The position numbers and the translations under genes were made by a program. Shown here one piece after another: positions 12,632 through 13,117 of a DNA stretch of 13,117 bases. The stretch spans positions 1 to 13,117 of the forward strand of contig JBLRWQ010000078.1 in NCBI GenBank assembly GCA_047921175.1. The letters are read 5' to 3'. Position 1 is the first letter of the stretch; every line of letters starts with the position of its first letter. The notes beneath the pieces were generated by a model. It saw only the letters and a list, made by a program, of their open reading frames with translations, was not told the origin of the DNA and did not search any database. Source of the DNA: T1Sed10-7 sp047921175. Lineage in GTDB: Bacteria > Actinomycetota > Nitriliruptoria > Nitriliruptorales > Nitriliruptoraceae.

Positions 12632-12988
12632 TGGAGCTGCCGGGAGTCGAACCCGGGTCCCGCGATCCCGACGCGCTGGGCTCTACGTGCGTAGGTACCG
12701 GATCATCTCGGGTTCGGTGCTCCGGAACCAGACAGCTTCCGAAACCCATACCTCCGTTGTGGTGTTCCCCTCGGCCCGGTGGTCATGTCCTCGGGGTGGA
12801 GCCTCGTGATGTCGATCCGACCCTCGTACGAGGCGTCAGAGGCGGATCGTCACAGCCTTGTCAGGCTGCGAGTGCCATCTCTTCGTTGGCAGTTAGGGTT
12901 TCCCGCGTGTGATTATCGAGGTCGCGCGAGCACCCTCGGCACGCTCCCCTGGCAGCGGCTCGACCACGGTCGAAACCGAGTCAGCCCC
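12632..12988 (-). ncRNA. ssrA: Transfer-messenger RNA (tmRNA)
   Basis: One-piece tmRNA of about 357 nt releases ribosomes stalled on broken mRNA and tags the product for proteolysis. The 5' end GGGGCUG (from 12988) pairs over 7 bp with CAGCUCC at the 3' end. The third pair is G-U, the alanine identity signal read by alanyl-tRNA synthetase. The D-arm analogue CUCGGUUUCGACCG is present. The T-arm and acceptor read GGGUUCGACUCCCGGCAGCU, preceded by the typical UACGCACGUAGA. The resume frame is GCC at 12890, giving the tag ANEEMALAA and a single UGA stop, which lies partly in a stem-loop (CAGCCU/AGGCUG). After discriminator A (12632) the DNA encodes CCG rather than CCA, so the last A must be added. 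Its partner smpB is not in the window. Confidence 0.97.
12861..12890 (-). other. tmRNA proteolysis-tag reading frame (ANEEMALAA, stop UGA)
   Basis: Nine codons GCC AAC GAA GAG ATG GCA, then CTC GCA GCC, and a TGA stop. The C-terminal ALAA is the usual ClpXP/FtsH degradation signal and the initial Ala-Asn is typical. The resume codon is placed by the conserved start of tags and the TAACT just upstream. A Met inside the tag is uncommon to my knowledge. Confidence 0.88.
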
Positions 12989-13000
12989 AGGTGGCGCAAC

Positions 13001-13058
13001 GACGCTGTGCAGTTCTCAAGGAGGTGGCGTCACCGTTCGACGCCGGCCCATCAGTGTA
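13001..13058 (-). promoter_or_regulatory. ssrA promoter and leader with hairpin and rRNA-type box
   Basis: Reading on minus: TACACT (13058-13053) is a near-ideal actinobacterial -10, with an expected transcript start near 13046, so about 58 nt of leader precede mature tmRNA. The leader has a small hairpin GGTG-ACGC-CACC (13034-13023), then CTTGAGAACTGCACAGCG (13020-13003). The latter closely resembles the conserved TTTGAGAACT box in leaders and 16S-23S spacers of actinobacterial rRNA operons, linked there to antitermination or processing. No -35 hexamer is obvious. Bases 13059-13117 show nothing further. Confidence 0.55.
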
Positions 13059-13117
13059 GCGGAGCCCCAGATCTCCCGCTACTCCATGCATCGGCATCTA
13101 GCGCCGCTGCTTGAGCG

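Noticed and set aside
12632..12720. Minus-strand tRNA-like 3' half suggesting an isolated tRNA gene
   Set aside because: The T-arm and acceptor belong to the tmRNA, whose 5' half lies about 300 bases away and pairs with it.
12391..12912. Plus-strand open frame of 173 codons over the region 12391-12912
   Set aside because: It runs antisense through the tmRNA gene and through the terminator hairpins and has no protein features.

Overview
The window is GC-rich (roughly 70%, judged by eye) chromosomal DNA that reads as an actinobacterium (Actinomycetota). The signs are heavy GTG start usage, TANNNT-type -10 elements, at least one apparently leaderless gene, a family 5 uracil-DNA glycosylase of the mycobacterial UdgB type, and a motif upstream of ssrA that resembles the box in actinobacterial rRNA operons. 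I cannot name a genus. A deep-branching class is possible but unproven. No insertion sequence, prophage gene, CRISPR array or tRNA was seen.

Layout. (1) Bases 1-255 hold the 3' end of a uracil-DNA glycosylase gene on +. It meets, across a short shared hairpin, a long minus-strand block running from 8523 down to 268. In transcription order the block is: an ATP-grasp ligase; an XenA/YqjM-type old yellow enzyme whose start overlaps the ligase stop; the biotin transporter bioY; an SDR39U1/YfcH-type epimerase family protein; an FAD-dependent amine-oxidase/phytoene-desaturase-like protein 2 bp behind it; a small three-helix membrane protein; a HerA/YjgR-like ATPase; and a YghZ-type aldo/keto reductase. 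(2) Divergent from the ATP-grasp gene is a class III PPK2 polyphosphate:nucleotide kinase on +. (3) It converges, 12 bp away, on a minus-strand trio: a TetR regulator overlapping a YafV/NIT2-type omega-amidase by 4 bp, then a small PAS-like protein. (4) An inositol-monophosphatase-family gene runs divergently from tetR on +. Bases 12632-12988 encode tmRNA (ssrA) on minus, with its putative promoter and leader near the window's right edge.

Most genes look like core or housekeeping metabolism: DNA repair, NTP regeneration from polyphosphate, damaged-metabolite repair by omega-amidase, biotin uptake, flavin and NAD(P)H redox enzymes, and ribosome rescue. I found no convincing new defence or mobile system. 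The most interesting signals are regulatory. They are a hairpin plus rRNA-type box in the ssrA leader; a long inverted repeat with mirrored TACGGT elements between tetR and a leaderless phosphatase gene; a 12-bp direct repeat bracketing the putative bioY -10; and a 12-bp repeat spanning two convergent gene ends. No stretch over 300 bases lacks a gene. The longest gap, 12360-12631, holds three hairpins.
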